Positions 1-8,152 of a DNA stretch of 61,357 bases are shown one piece after another. Source of the stretch: Thermoplasmata archaeon (GTDB lineage Archaea > Thermoplasmatota > Thermoplasmata > Thermoplasmatales > Thermoplasmataceae). The number at the start of each line of letters is the position of its first letter. Positions within the stretch are counted from its first letter, which is position 1. A program made the position numbers and the translations under genes. The stretch is from assembly GCA_021835025.1 (NCBI GenBank), contig JAKBQY010000057.1, forward strand, positions 1 through 61,357, in the 5' to 3' direction. The notes under the pieces were generated by a model, which saw only the letters and a program-made list of their open reading frames with translations, was not told the DNA's origin and did no database searches.

Positions 1-60
1 CTAAATATAATATTTTTAATTTAGCATAATGCTCATTTTATAATTTAATTTTAAATTAAA

Positions 61-429
61 TTGAATGAAAATGTATTTATATCCACACATAATTATATAT
101 TAATGGAAACAATTAAAGTTGGTAATGGTATTATTAAAATCAATGATAAAATTATGAATATTATAGAAAATAAAATTTTATTTATAAAAATTATACTGGA
201 AGAGGGACCGTGCAAGGATGATTTATGTCCATTGATTAAAAAAATAGCATATGAAATCAATGATAAATATAAGTTCAGTGAAACATATAAGATATCTGGG
301 TCTGTAAAGATAGAATTAATTAAGGAAGTATATGACTCAATAAATAAGGGTAGAGAAAAAATTTATATTAAAAATGGGTTTAAAAATAAAATTGAAATAA
401 AGGGCTTTTCACTGCTCAGTACTTTCTGA
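61..429 (+). CDS. hypothetical protein, 122 aa
   Basis: I do not recognise this small, lysine- and isoleucine-rich protein. The start is TTG at 61, about 20 bases after a TATA-like stretch (36-45), which would suit a leaderless mRNA; an in-frame ATG at 103 gives a 108-residue version and is an equally good choice. No membrane segment or known motif is visible; there are only two cysteines (CKDDLC, in the middle of the chain). Its last 21 bases overlap the 3' end of the convergent tatC gene. Codon use resembles the neighbours, so it is probably a real lineage-specific gene rather than noise. Confidence 0.55.
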   Translation: MNENVFISTHNYILMETIKVGNGIIKINDKIMNIIENKILFIKIILEEGPCKDDLCPLIKKIAYEINDKYKFSETYKISGSVKIELIKEVYDSINKGREKIYIKNGFKNKIEIKGFSLLSTF

Positions 430-1233
430 TGCTTTTTCACTCTCGTTAAATGCCCTCTCTGCCCGCCTTGCAAAATATATTCCACCAAAATATAAAGCTA
501 TCATGGGTAGGGCTATAATAACCATTGTAAATCCAGTAACACCAGGGGAGAAAATCATTCCATAAATCAATGCCCCTATAACTGCATATCTCCAGTTATT
601 TCTCCATGTATCCGCTGTTACAATTCCAAACCTGCTTAAACCAGTCATAAAAACGGGAATTTCAAAGGACAATCCGAAGGCAATTATATACATGAATAAA
701 AATGAAATAAAACCTGACACACTCAATGTTGCTGAGGCACCCAGGCCTATATCAAAAGATGTGAATATCCTAAATAACTCAGGGGAAATAAAATATACAC
801 CAACAAATGACCCGGCGAAAAAAAGCAATGATGCCGGTATAATGATAGATTTCAATAGTGCCATTTCCTCATTCTTTAACGCTGGAGCTATAAATTTAGA
901 AACGTGATATATTATAACCGGCATGGATAGAATAAGAGATAGGGCCATACATGTATAAAAATCAGCCATGACACCATCCACTGGTTTTATGATGATCAAT
1001 TGTGTTCCTGGAGGGAGTATGTGGGCTTTTAATAAAAATAAAGCCTGTGCACCTATATTATCATACGGGTTAGGGTATATAAAAAGAAAATGGTACCCAA
1101 AAATAGTTATATATTGAACTTTAAATACAACAAAAAGCAAAAAAAAGAAACTAAAAACAATTAAAATTCTAATAACCCTGTATCTTATTTCATCCGAATA
1201 TTTTACCAGATATTCCAGAAGTTCATTTTCCAT
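409..1233 (-). CDS. tatC: Sec-independent protein translocase TatC
   Basis: Multispanning membrane subunit of the twin-arginine translocase, which recognises RR signal peptides and exports folded proteins. The 274 residues show a polar N-terminus with the typical TatC opening (ENELLEYLVKYSDEIRYR), about six hydrophobic segments, the conserved GLSFEIPVFMTGLSRFG stretch before the last helices, and the PGVTG-type loop. An insertion of about 40 residues lies between the first and second helices. It starts one base after the tatA stop, so the two form an operon. A Rieske protein with a twin-arginine signal lies divergently next door and is an obvious substrate. Confidence 0.95.
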   Translation of the reverse strand: MENELLEYLVKYSDEIRYRVIRILIVFSFFFLLFVVFKVQYITIFGYHFLFIYPNPYDNIGAQALFLLKAHILPPGTQLIIIKPVDGVMADFYTCMALSLILSMPVIIYHVSKFIAPALKNEEMALLKSIIIPASLLFFAGSFVGVYFISPELFRIFTSFDIGLGASATLSVSGFISFLFMYIIAFGLSFEIPVFMTGLSRFGIVTADTWRNNWRYAVIGALIYGMIFSPGVTGFTMVIIALPMIALYFGGIYFARRAERAFNESEKASESTEQ

Positions 1234-1234
1234 A

Positions 1235-1549
1235 TTAGTTGGATTTTGTTATCTGCTCAGTTCTTCCAAGTTTATCATTGATTTCCTTAATTATCTGGTC
1301 TATAGTTTTGTCTTTTATATCTATATTAAGATCTTGAGCGACTTTCATATAATCTATCTGGCCTTCTTTAACCTCTTTGCTGGGATTGTTTGCATTTCTA
1401 ATTTCATTTTCTATATCCATCTGGCCTTTTTTAAATTCTCCCGTTGCCTTACCAAGATTTCTTGCCATTTCTGGTATCTTTTTCGTGCCGCCAAATATTA
1501 CTAAAGCAACCACGGCTATAATTAGTATATCCATATAGGAATCAAACAT
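1235..1549 (-). CDS. tatA: Sec-independent protein translocase TatA
   Basis: Pore-forming subunit of the Tat translocase, 104 residues. A single N-terminal membrane helix is followed by the hallmark segment FGGTKKIPEMARNLGKATG and EFKKG, an amphipathic helix, and a charged tail, the standard TatA/E plan. It is the first gene of the tatA-tatC operon. On the minus strand a TATA-like box lies around 1584-1592, with a short leader and a GTGAT ribosome-binding-like motif just before the ATG at 1549. Only one TatA/B-type gene is present, as is usual for minimal archaeal Tat systems. Confidence 0.93.
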   Translation of the reverse strand: MFDSYMDILIIAVVALVIFGGTKKIPEMARNLGKATGEFKKGQMDIENEIRNANNPSKEVKEGQIDYMKVAQDLNIDIKDKTIDQIIKEINDKLGRTEQITKSN

Positions 1550-1889
1550 TGAATATCACTAATACCATATTTAATGGATATTATATAAATTTTTCTAAAG
1601 TAATTTTTTTTATTTCTTTGTGATTTTTTCATTTTTTTGATAATTTTTTAAAATATAAAAAAAGTAATAAATGCAGGGAAAATGGATGACAAATCAATGT
1701 TTTTTTATAGTTTCAATTTAAATTAAAAACAATAAATAATATCTAAAAAATAACATTCAATTAGGGAATTTTTCATTTATTGAATGAATATTATTTATTA
1801 TTATATGATAACGGAATAGAAATAACATATATAGATATATAAATATTAATTACAACAAATTTTTTATATAAAATAATACTAAACAAGTC
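1550..1889. promoter_or_regulatory. divergent promoter region tatA / Rieske
   Basis: This very AT-rich 340-base gap holds the promoters of two divergent operons. For the Rieske gene, a TATA box (TTTATATA, 1863-1870) lies about 24 bases before the ATG at 1890, so that mRNA is probably leaderless. For tatA, a TATA-like box on the minus strand lies at 1584-1592. I see no coding sequence between them. Confidence 0.6.
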
Positions 1890-2876
1890 ATGGATAAAAG
1901 TAAAAATAATATCCCTGAACCGGAAAGGCGGGCATTTTTAAAGGGTGCTGGTCTTTCTGTTGCCGCACTTATGGTAGGTGGATTGTCTCTTGAAAGATAT
2001 GCAGTTCCAAAGGATAGATCCGTACCCGTAATGGATAACTTTCCTCTAGCCATACTGGAGGATCCAAGTGGAACTCCAATAACGGTTAGCGATGTGGAAA
2101 AATATGCCGCTTCAACCACAACAAAAACAAGTCCTATTTTGGTATTCAATTATCCTTTACAGGATGAACCAACATTTTTGCTTGCATTAAAAGGTGTTAA
2201 AATAACTACACCAAAAACATCTCCTTCGTCTGGATTTGGTGCTGTTTCCGCTGGAAGCAATGCACCGATGGATGGGATTATCTATGATTCCACTCATAAT
2301 ATATCAATTATAGCTTTAAGTGGAATATGCCAACACCTTGGCTGTGTTCCACCTTTTCTTGACTACCATCCTGGACAAAATGTTCCTTTTGAATCTGAAT
2401 TAATAGGGTACAAACTGAATGGAACTGGTGCAACTAAATGGCCCGATTACGGCCTCATATATTGCAAATGTCATGGAAGTCAATTCAATCCTGTATGGGG
2501 AGGCAGGAATTTATATAATAACGGTCCTGCTGCAAGTCCGGCAAACCATTCATTGCCGCAGATATTGCTTGCAACTGATAGTTCTAACCACATATATGCC
2601 TATGGTATAAATTCATCAAATGCTGTTATTAGAACTCATCTAAAATACCCAGGTGGTGAAACATATGGTTCCCAGGTTAAAAGTGAGGATTTAACAGGCG
2701 GCACTTCAGTGGTAAAATCAAGTCGCTCAACGCCTACAACACTGACTTATTTTAAGGGAACGTCACCAATATCGTCCGGACCTTCAACGCTTGGTGTAAA
2801 TCAGGTAAGTAACAGCGTAGTTCTTTATAAAACAACGGTTGTGAGCAACTCAGGACCATGGAAAGGAACATTCTAG
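1890..2876 (+). CDS. Rieske iron-sulfur protein, Tat-exported
   Basis: 2Fe-2S subunit of a cytochrome bc1-like quinol-oxidising complex, acting on the outer face of the membrane. The 328-residue protein begins with a twin-arginine signal (ERRAFLKGAGLS, residues 13-24) followed by a hydrophobic anchor. Rieske box I is CQHLGC (C147, H149 as ligands, C152 for the disulfide) and box II is CKCHGS (C192 and H195 as ligands, C194 for the disulfide), so all ligands are intact. It is longer than bacterial Rieske subunits, mostly through an extra Ser/Thr-rich C-terminal part. The cytochrome b gene starts 10 bases after its stop. The divergent tatA-tatC operon suggests co-evolution of the export machine and its cargo. 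Confidence 0.95.
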   Translation: MDKSKNNIPEPERRAFLKGAGLSVAALMVGGLSLERYAVPKDRSVPVMDNFPLAILEDPSGTPITVSDVEKYAASTTTKTSPILVFNYPLQDEPTFLLALKGVKITTPKTSPSSGFGAVSAGSNAPMDGIIYDSTHNISIIALSGICQHLGCVPPFLDYHPGQNVPFESELIGYKLNGTGATKWPDYGLIYCKCHGSQFNPVWGGRNLYNNGPAASPANHSLPQILLATDSSNHIYAYGINSSNAVIRTHLKYPGGETYGSQVKSEDLTGGTSVVKSSRSTPTTLTYFKGTSPISSGPSTLGVNQVSNSVVLYKTTVVSNSGPWKGTF

Positions 2877-2886
2877 GTGGGGAAAA

Positions 2887-4083
2887 ATGGAAAAAACAGA
2901 ATATGAACATAATGAATATGATTTAACAAAATTGATAAAAGAGGAAAAGGATCTGCCCGAAGGTTCATATAAAATAGGTTTCAAGTCAGTAACAACAAGG
3001 GGTTACAGAATAGATGAATGGACTGGTGCATGGGTTGCAACCGCTTTAATTTATCAGATAGTCAGTGGGATTATATTATTTTATTATTACAGTCAGGTTA
3101 ATCCATATGCTTCAACTTTATATATGATTGATAATGTCCCATTTGGACACATAATATTAACATCACATCTATATATGGCTTATGCCATGATAGCCCTTGT
3201 TTATTTCCATATGATGAGACAGTGGTTTGTTGGATCTTATAAGGGAAAATGGAGATGGCTTCAATGGACCCTTGGTGTTATACTATTTCTGCTAACAATA
3301 TTGACTGCCATTCTCGGATATATGCTTGCAAATACTGCAATAGCAATGGCAGCTCTTCATATAGGTATATTATTTATGCAGAGAAGCGTTATTGGAAGAA
3401 TACTTCCAGGAGCGTTGATAAACTGGGTTGAGGCAATACTTGTTGGCAATTACACAACTACTGCTACATTTTCACATCTTCTTGCATTCCATGTAGCTAT
3501 TTTTACAGTGCTGATGCTTGGAATATTTGCAGTACATTTCATTCTCTTTGAAAGATCAGGATTAGCAAGTGAAAAAGCTGAAAAGGGAAAAATGATACCA
3601 TGGTTCCCCACAAATCTTTTATATGCAACTTTTTCTGCTATAATCCTTGTTGGGGTAATAATAATACTTTCAGCGGTTTTCCCTCAGAAGTTAACACTTG
3701 CATACGGCTCACTGGAATATGGAACTTTTCCTGTACCTGACTGGTACATAACACCATTATATAAATTGATGGATGTTGCTGGTTACGGCCTAGGTACAGG
3801 GGGGGTTCCTCTCGTAATTGGCGTAGTTATATTTATATTCTTAATTCCATTTATAGATAAATATCATAAAAAGGGTGCCCTTGAAAGACCGTGGATAACC
3901 GCATTTGGTATATATTTCGTGATGGGCATAGCCGTTATGACAATATGGGGTTATTCACAACCCGGATTAACGCAGACAAGATTATTGACCGAATACATGT
4001 GGTGGACCATGACTCTGGTGACATTTTTACCAGTATATGCTATGAGATTCGCAAAGAAGGATGGTGAAGAAATTGCAAACTAA
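2887..4083 (+). CDS. cytochrome b subunit of bc1-like complex
   Basis: Membrane di-heme subunit that oxidises quinol together with the Rieske protein. In 398 residues it has the paired heme histidines in two helices: SHLYMAYAMIALVYFH (13 residues between) and FHVAIFTVLMLGIFAVHF (14 residues between, as in b6-type proteins), plus a PDWY version of the Qo-site PEWY motif. N- and C-terminal halves are fused in one chain. A purine-rich GGTGGGG ribosome-binding site precedes the ATG. It is followed by overlapping or adjacent small membrane genes. No cytochrome c1 gene is present, as expected in archaea that pass electrons to a blue copper protein or terminal oxidase directly. Confidence 0.94.
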   Translation: MEKTEYEHNEYDLTKLIKEEKDLPEGSYKIGFKSVTTRGYRIDEWTGAWVATALIYQIVSGIILFYYYSQVNPYASTLYMIDNVPFGHIILTSHLYMAYAMIALVYFHMMRQWFVGSYKGKWRWLQWTLGVILFLLTILTAILGYMLANTAIAMAALHIGILFMQRSVIGRILPGALINWVEAILVGNYTTTATFSHLLAFHVAIFTVLMLGIFAVHFILFERSGLASEKAEKGKMIPWFPTNLLYATFSAIILVGVIIILSAVFPQKLTLAYGSLEYGTFPVPDWYITPLYKLMDVAGYGLGTGGVPLVIGVVIFIFLIPFIDKYHKKGALERPWITAFGIYFVMGIAVMTIWGYSQPGLTQTRLLTEYMWWTMTLVTFLPVYAMRFAKKDGEEIAN

Positions 4084-4267
4084 AAATATAATATATTTAA
4101 TAGGAATAATTCAGCTTGTTGTTATTGATCCGATCATGTGGTACTTTACCCAAGCAAATCCATATAAATATGAAAATGCCTGGGCTGTAACACTGGTCAT
4201 AAACCTGTTTTTATTCGCTGCTATCGTATTTATGATCATGCAGAGAACGATAAAGGAGAGGGTGTAA
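4061..4267 (+). CDS. small membrane protein, 68 aa (bc1 cluster)
   Basis: Predicted two-helix membrane protein with helices at about residues 8-27 and 40-60. The start (GTG or ATG within the end of the cytochrome b gene) overlaps that gene by 23 bases, which indicates translational coupling. I do not recognise a family. Its position between cytochrome b and two further small membrane proteins suggests an accessory subunit or assembly factor of the Rieske/cytochrome b complex; this is inference from context. Confidence 0.7.
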   Translation: MVKKLQTKNIIYLIGIIQLVVIDPIMWYFTQANPYKYENAWAVTLVINLFLFAAIVFMIMQRTIKERV

Positions 4268-4268
4268 A

Positions 4269-4607
4269 ATGGATAAAAAATCTTTGTATTTGTACTATTA
4301 TTCAATGATAGTTTATTTATTTGGTAGTGTACCGTTCATATTATTTGCTATTTTGATAAAACCAATATCTGCATTATATCATGAGAACGCATACCAGATG
4401 ACATCACCAGTGCTTGGAAACTTCGGTGCATACATAAATCTTCTTTTTGCAATAACACTTATATTCATCTTTGTTTCAATAATACTTATGATAATGTCAC
4501 TGTATCATAACAATACAAAAAAAGGTAAAATATCAAAAAGAACGATTATAACGCCTGTTATTCTGTATATATTTACTTTTGCGGCAATTGGGGTGGCTTT
4601 AATATGA
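4269..4607 (+). CDS. membrane protein, 112 aa (bc1 cluster)
   Basis: Predicted membrane protein with about three hydrophobic helices (residues 10-30, 50-76 and 91-111) and a short basic loop (NNTKKGKISKR) before the last helix. It begins one base after the preceding small gene, preceded by GGAGAGGGTG, a good ribosome-binding site, and overlaps the next gene by four bases (ATGA). No family is recognised; it is probably a small subunit of the quinol-oxidising complex or its electron acceptor. Confidence 0.72.
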   Translation: MDKKSLYLYYYSMIVYLFGSVPFILFAILIKPISALYHENAYQMTSPVLGNFGAYINLLFAITLIFIFVSIILMIMSLYHNNTKKGKISKRTIITPVILYIFTFAAIGVALI

Positions 4608-4825
4608 TGGAGAAAATAAATAAAATGAAAAAAAGTTCGAGATACATGATGATAACTGGTATCATATTTTTAATATTATCTATACCAACATTTCTTGACT
4701 ATGATATGTTTCCGAAATATAACAGTGCTATAGGACCACATCAACTGGGAAGTTGGGTATCATTTTTCTTTAGCTTTTTTGGATTCATATTATTGATAGT
4801 TGCTTTTGGACAGGAAGATATGTGA
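4604..4825 (+). CDS. small membrane protein, 73 aa (bc1 cluster)
   Basis: Two predicted membrane helices (about residues 14-27 and 50-68) joined by a loop containing GPHQLGSW. The ATG overlaps the stop of the previous gene (ATGA), making this the last member of the Rieske-cytochrome b operon. Family not recognised. Gene order and overlap support a shared role with its neighbours; nothing in the sequence shows cofactor binding. Confidence 0.68.
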   Translation: MMEKINKMKKSSRYMMITGIIFLILSIPTFLDYDMFPKYNSAIGPHQLGSWVSFFFSFFGFILLIVAFGQEDM

Positions 4826-4842
4826 AAATCTTTTTAATTTTT

Positions 4843-5619
4843 TTATAGCCTATCAAATTCTCTGGCTTTTTTGCATGATGCTTCCACAGCATTTGTTATT
4901 GCGGTTCTTACATTACCTTTCTCAAGTTCATATATCCCAGCTATTGTTGTTCCTCCTGGTGTTATGACTTCATCCCTTAATTCCGATGGTGAGATATTTT
5001 TATCCTTCATTAAATTGGCCGTGCCAAGAAAAGTTTCAATTGTTAAATATCTCGAAACGTCCTTTGGTATACCCAGTTTTATACCTGCAGTAATCATTGA
5101 CTCCATAATTATGGATATAAAACCTGGACCACTCCCACTCAATCCTGTAACTGCATCTATATAATTTTCTTTTATCTTCACGGGTGTTCCAAAATCATTT
5201 AAAATTTTTATTAGTTCATTATAATACTCATCATTTATGTTATCAAAGCAGAATGCATTTACGGATTTCTGTATAATCATGGGAATATTTGGCATAACTC
5301 TCACAATATAAGCATCTTTTACATATTTCTTTATATATTGAATGCTTATGCCGGCCATGACAGAAATAATAAGCTTATTATGTAAATATTCCCTTATTTC
5401 ATTTATAACATATTCTGCATTTCCAGGCTTAACGGCAAGAATTATTATATCTCCATTCTTAGCATTTTCCAGATTGGTCTCATAAATTTTAAACCTGTTT
5501 TTATTCCAGGCACTCAATTTTTCATATGAACCTGAGCTTAAATGCAATTCGTAATCATTTTTAATGCCTTCAGCTATTGATTTGCCAACTGCACCAAGAC
5601 CAATAATTGATACTTTCAT
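4843..5619 (-). CDS. proC: pyrroline-5-carboxylate reductase
   Basis: Last enzyme of proline biosynthesis, reducing 1-pyrroline-5-carboxylate with NAD(P)H. The 258 residues begin with a Rossmann glycine motif (IIGLGAVGKSIAEG), contain the AVKPGN motif after the second strand, VRVMPNIPM, and the C-terminal signature with TGLSGSGPGF and DEVITPGGTT. Length is normal for the family. It converges on the bc1 operon with a 17-base gap. The segment upstream of its start is the repeat-rich accessory patch. Confidence 0.94.
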   Translation of the reverse strand: MKVSIIGLGAVGKSIAEGIKNDYELHLSSGSYEKLSAWNKNRFKIYETNLENAKNGDIIILAVKPGNAEYVINEIREYLHNKLIISVMAGISIQYIKKYVKDAYIVRVMPNIPMIIQKSVNAFCFDNINDEYYNELIKILNDFGTPVKIKENYIDAVTGLSGSGPGFISIIMESMITAGIKLGIPKDVSRYLTIETFLGTANLMKDKNISPSELRDEVITPGGTTIAGIYELEKGNVRTAITNAVEASCKKAREFDRL

Positions 5620-5673
5620 AATAAATAATGCCTAGAGCATATATTATATTTCTCATGGCATAAATAATATTAA

Positions 5674-5847
5674 TAACTGGAGTTTTGAATTAATTTTCTT
5701 CATATTTGTTTATATTACCCATACATCTAAAATTTTAAGCATCTATTGGAGATCAGCCATATATAGGCATTCCAGTATATTTTACTCGGAAAATTCTCCT
5801 TGAACTCGCCTAGAACTTCATGTCATGTTTTGGTAAGGCAAGATGAT
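5674..5847. repeat. direct repeat copy 1 (174 bp)
   Basis: This segment recurs at 7867-8040 with about 5 mismatches in 174 bases and no gaps, at a constant offset of 2193 bases. On the minus strand it contains the end of a reading frame of 30 codons (5727-5819, starting EVLGEFKENFPSK) closed by TAG; two of the three differences from copy 2 inside this frame are silent. It therefore looks like the 3' end of a former gene, possibly of a mobile element. The two copies flank the HEPN cassette. Confidence 0.85.
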
Positions 5848-6600
5848 TCAAACATTTCTGGTAGCCTGCAACAGCAATAAATACATCTGGGGAAAGAAAC
5901 ATTGCACATTTTAATCCACCATTATATATCACACAAACCAGAGCAGTATGAACAAATTTCTATCATATAAAATGGATGTGGGTAGGATATTTCTTAATGC
6001 TATAGTAGCTATAAATACAGTTTATGTTGATGGCATTCTATACATGGATGATACAATATCATAAAAGGTAGGCAAGAATGAAGAAGCTGCAGTATGCACA
6101 TTTTACCACTCCATAGGGAAAACGATATGGGGAATACGGTTTATGAAAACCTCATTATCCGGGTATTATTGAATATATCTCCGATTAACATCAATCTCCA
6201 TGACTAACGAAACACTTGGAAAATATGGAGATATAGGGGTAATCCACAGGATCGATAGAGAGATGAGAGAGCACATATTTCCAAGAAAACGGGGAAAGAT
6301 AGGGTTTTACCACAATTTTATAGCATTTAGGAAAAATATTCCCGAAATAAGCAGTATAAGATCTCTGAATAAATACTAGAATATTCCTGAACGCATTGAT
6401 TTGGCGAATTGGTTACAAACTCATTGAATCTCTGTTTGTGATTTTTAAAAAATATAATGATACACTTCTAAATGTTATCAAAAAATCGATAACTGATCTA
6501 TACAGATCAACAAGATGATCCATGGGGAATCTAAAGAATATCTATAATTTAAACGCAATATGATTAATGCAAAACTCCATTGCATATAATTTTAAAATAG
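5848..6600. other. decayed coding-like region, no intact gene
   Basis: No intact gene is visible here. On the plus strand there are short, protein-like pieces separated by stops: an open stretch from an ATG near 5951 to about 6062, and one from an ATG at 6198 to a TAG at 6377 (59 residues, basic, with REMREHIFPRKRGKIGFYHN). Base composition is coding-like through about 6420, then becomes irregular. It is best read as a pseudogene or remnant of a mobile element; I cannot name the ancestor. Confidence 0.4.
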
Positions 6601-6626
6601 TACCAAAATTATTATCGTGAGATATG

Positions 6627-6635
6627 TTTAAATAT
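6627..6635 (+). promoter_or_regulatory. TATA-like box of the HEPN cassette
   Basis: TTTAAATAT lies about 23-26 bases before an ATG at 6654, the spacing of a leaderless archaeal start. That ATG, however, opens only a four-codon frame (ATG GTG GGA AGA then TAA). The cassette mRNA therefore probably begins near 6654, with the GGTGGG at 6656-6661 in its leader. Confidence 0.45.
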
Positions 6636-6736
6636 CACCTTTATATAAATAAAATGGTGGGAAGATAAAAAATATTGAAATAAAAAATATTCAGGTTATT
6701 ACAATACAAAGAATTACAGATATAGTAAATGGCAAT

Positions 6737-6949
6737 GTGGTTGCACAGATTACCTTTGGGACACCGGTATCAATGACTGAAGAAATTAAGGAACGTATAC
6801 TAGATAATGAGTCACGCGCGCAATCAGAATTATATACCAACATGATGCAGATAATGATTCCTCTTGAAGCTTCTAAGGAATATTACCTTGGAAGTGTATG
6901 GAAAATTGAAATTAATGAAAAAGGAGAGATATCTATTTTGAAGGGATAA
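6737..6949 (+). CDS. small beta-rich protein, first gene of HEPN cassette
   Basis: Seventy residues from a GTG start: alternating hydrophobic strands (VVAQITFGTPVSM, YLGSVWKIEINEKGEISI) around one helix. The same frame is open and protein-like upstream to about 6665 (translation includes IEIKNIQVITIQRITD), but no ATG, GTG or TTG occurs there, so the protein either starts at 6737, uses a rare start such as ATT/ATA, or has lost its start by mutation. One base separates it from the next gene. Function unknown; by position it may be an accessory or antitoxin-like partner of the HEPN protein. Confidence 0.6.
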   Translation: MVAQITFGTPVSMTEEIKERILDNESRAQSELYTNMMQIMIPLEASKEYYLGSVWKIEINEKGEISILKG

Positions 6950-6950
6950 G

Positions 6951-7439
6951 ATGATACAATCAAATTCTCTTCAGTTAGGCAAAATTTCTGGTCTTCAGAA
7001 AAATTATCATACTAAAAGTTTCCCGTATAAAAATGTAGAACCTCAAATACAAATAAATAGAACTTATAATCCAAGTTTGAAATTTATTAATTCGGAATTA
7101 TTGGTGAATAAAATTAATAATCTTGAAAATTATATAAAATTCATGGATACGTTTGAAGTTAAATCTTTCCTCAAAGAAAATTTATTTCTTATTGATATTA
7201 TTAATAAAAGTGTATATATAATAAAAAAAATATTTAAAGATATAAAGTTGGAAATATCACTCGAATACGATCCTGAAATTTTAACAGATTCAAGATTTCT
7301 GTATTTAAAAATATATACTAAAGAAACACCCACTAAAGCAATAAAATTGCTCAAAAAATTCGATTATTCCTGGTGGTTGGATATTAAACCAAAAACAAAA
7401 CATAAACTCATTATTGGAGTAGAGTATGAAGACTTTTGA
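6951..7439 (+). CDS. hypothetical partner of HEPN protein, 162 aa
   Basis: The first 75 residues look flexible and are rich in Asn/Lys; the C-terminal part (about 95-162) is a compact alpha/beta segment with SLEYDPEILTDSR, LYLKIYT, a helix, and FDYSWWLDIKP. This C-terminal pattern (acidic 'DPE' loop followed by a strand and a WW motif) resembles small proteins I associate with HEPN/nuclease toxin pairs, but I cannot name a family with certainty. It starts one base after the previous gene and its last 14 bases overlap the HEPN gene, so the three are translationally coupled. Confidence 0.65.
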   Translation: MIQSNSLQLGKISGLQKNYHTKSFPYKNVEPQIQINRTYNPSLKFINSELLVNKINNLENYIKFMDTFEVKSFLKENLFLIDIINKSVYIIKKIFKDIKLEISLEYDPEILTDSRFLYLKIYTKETPTKAIKLLKKFDYSWWLDIKPKTKHKLIIGVEYEDF

Positions 7440-7842
7440 ATGGTTGGATTATCTGAAGTTGGCCATTGATTTTAAAGAGCACATAAAAGAGGATGATCCA
7501 ATGGCAGAAGCTCTTTATAGAACATCTATCAGCAGATCTTATTATTTTGTATTCCATTATAGCCAGGATTATTTGCAATTACTTGGAATAACCTTTAAAA
7601 AAACTCCAAATGTGCATAAAGAAGTTTGTAAAGTTCTTGAAGATTTGTCCAAAAAAGAAAATAATTATAAAATTTCAAAAGATTTAAAGGAAATTAGTGT
7701 AGATCTTGAAAGACTTAGAACTCTGAGAAATAAAGCTGATTATGATGAATATATGAAAAATATAAGAAAGGAAACAGAAACCTCATTAATTATTAGCAAA
7801 AATATAAAAGAAATTGTTGAAAAGTTAAAAACGTTTAAATAA
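7426..7842 (+). CDS. HEPN domain protein (UPF0332-like)
   Basis: All-helical 138-residue protein with the features of small HEPN (higher eukaryote/prokaryote nucleotide-binding) proteins: SRSYYFVFHYSQ early (R37-Y40), a mid-chain PNVHKEV (H64), and the late motif LRTLRNKADYDEYM (R101, N102, D105, Y106), which corresponds to the RxxADY version of the HEPN signature. HEPN proteins of this kind are often RNase toxins or work beside a nucleotidyltransferase; no such transferase is present here. It overlaps the preceding gene by 14 bases and is the last gene of a repeat-flanked cassette. Toxin activity is inference. Confidence 0.75.
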   Translation: MKTFEWLDYLKLAIDFKEHIKEDDPMAEALYRTSISRSYYFVFHYSQDYLQLLGITFKKTPNVHKEVCKVLEDLSKKENNYKISKDLKEISVDLERLRTLRNKADYDEYMKNIRKETETSLIISKNIKEIVEKLKTFK

Positions 7843-7866
7843 ATTTTACACCATTTGTGACAATTT

Positions 7867-8040
7867 TAACTGGAGTTTTGAATTAATTTTCTTCATATTT
7901 GTTTATATTACCCATACATCTAAAAATTTAAGCATCTATTGGAGATCAGCCAAATATAGGCATTCCAGTATATTTTACTCGGAAAATTCTCTTTGAACTC
8001 GCCTAGAACTTCATGTCATGTTTTGTTAAGGCAAGACGAT
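7867..8040. repeat. direct repeat copy 2 (174 bp)
   Basis: Second copy of the segment at 5674-5847, same orientation. It also carries the minus-strand 30-codon tail (7920-8012). Both copies share a TGA in that frame just upstream of the tail, so the parental gene was already broken, or the tail was read in another frame, before duplication. Recombination between the copies would delete 2193 bases including the HEPN cassette. Confidence 0.85.
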
Positions 8041-8152
8041 AGAATATAAGCACTATCAGAAGTTTTATTCTGGTTTCATTTGAAATTGTTGCATGGTTTT
8101 TCCTCCTTTTCCTGACTGAGTTGCTTTGGGCAAGTAGAGAACGTGTATAGCT
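8041..8152. other. intergenic tail after repeat copy 2
   Basis: No gene is seen. The minus strand carries GGAGG followed after 7 bases by an ATG (8092) that opens only about 12 codons, consistent with the start of a truncated gene. This suits a deleted mobile element whose 3' end is the neighbouring repeat. Confidence 0.3.

Noticed and set aside
692-907. 71-codon plus-strand frame inside tatC
   Set aside because: It is antisense to clear TatC coding sequence; no family motif or ribosome-binding site.
6198-6377. 59-codon frame as an intact gene
   Set aside because: It sits among stop-broken coding-like sequence, has no promoter or ribosome-binding site that I can see and no recognisable motif; a remnant is more likely.
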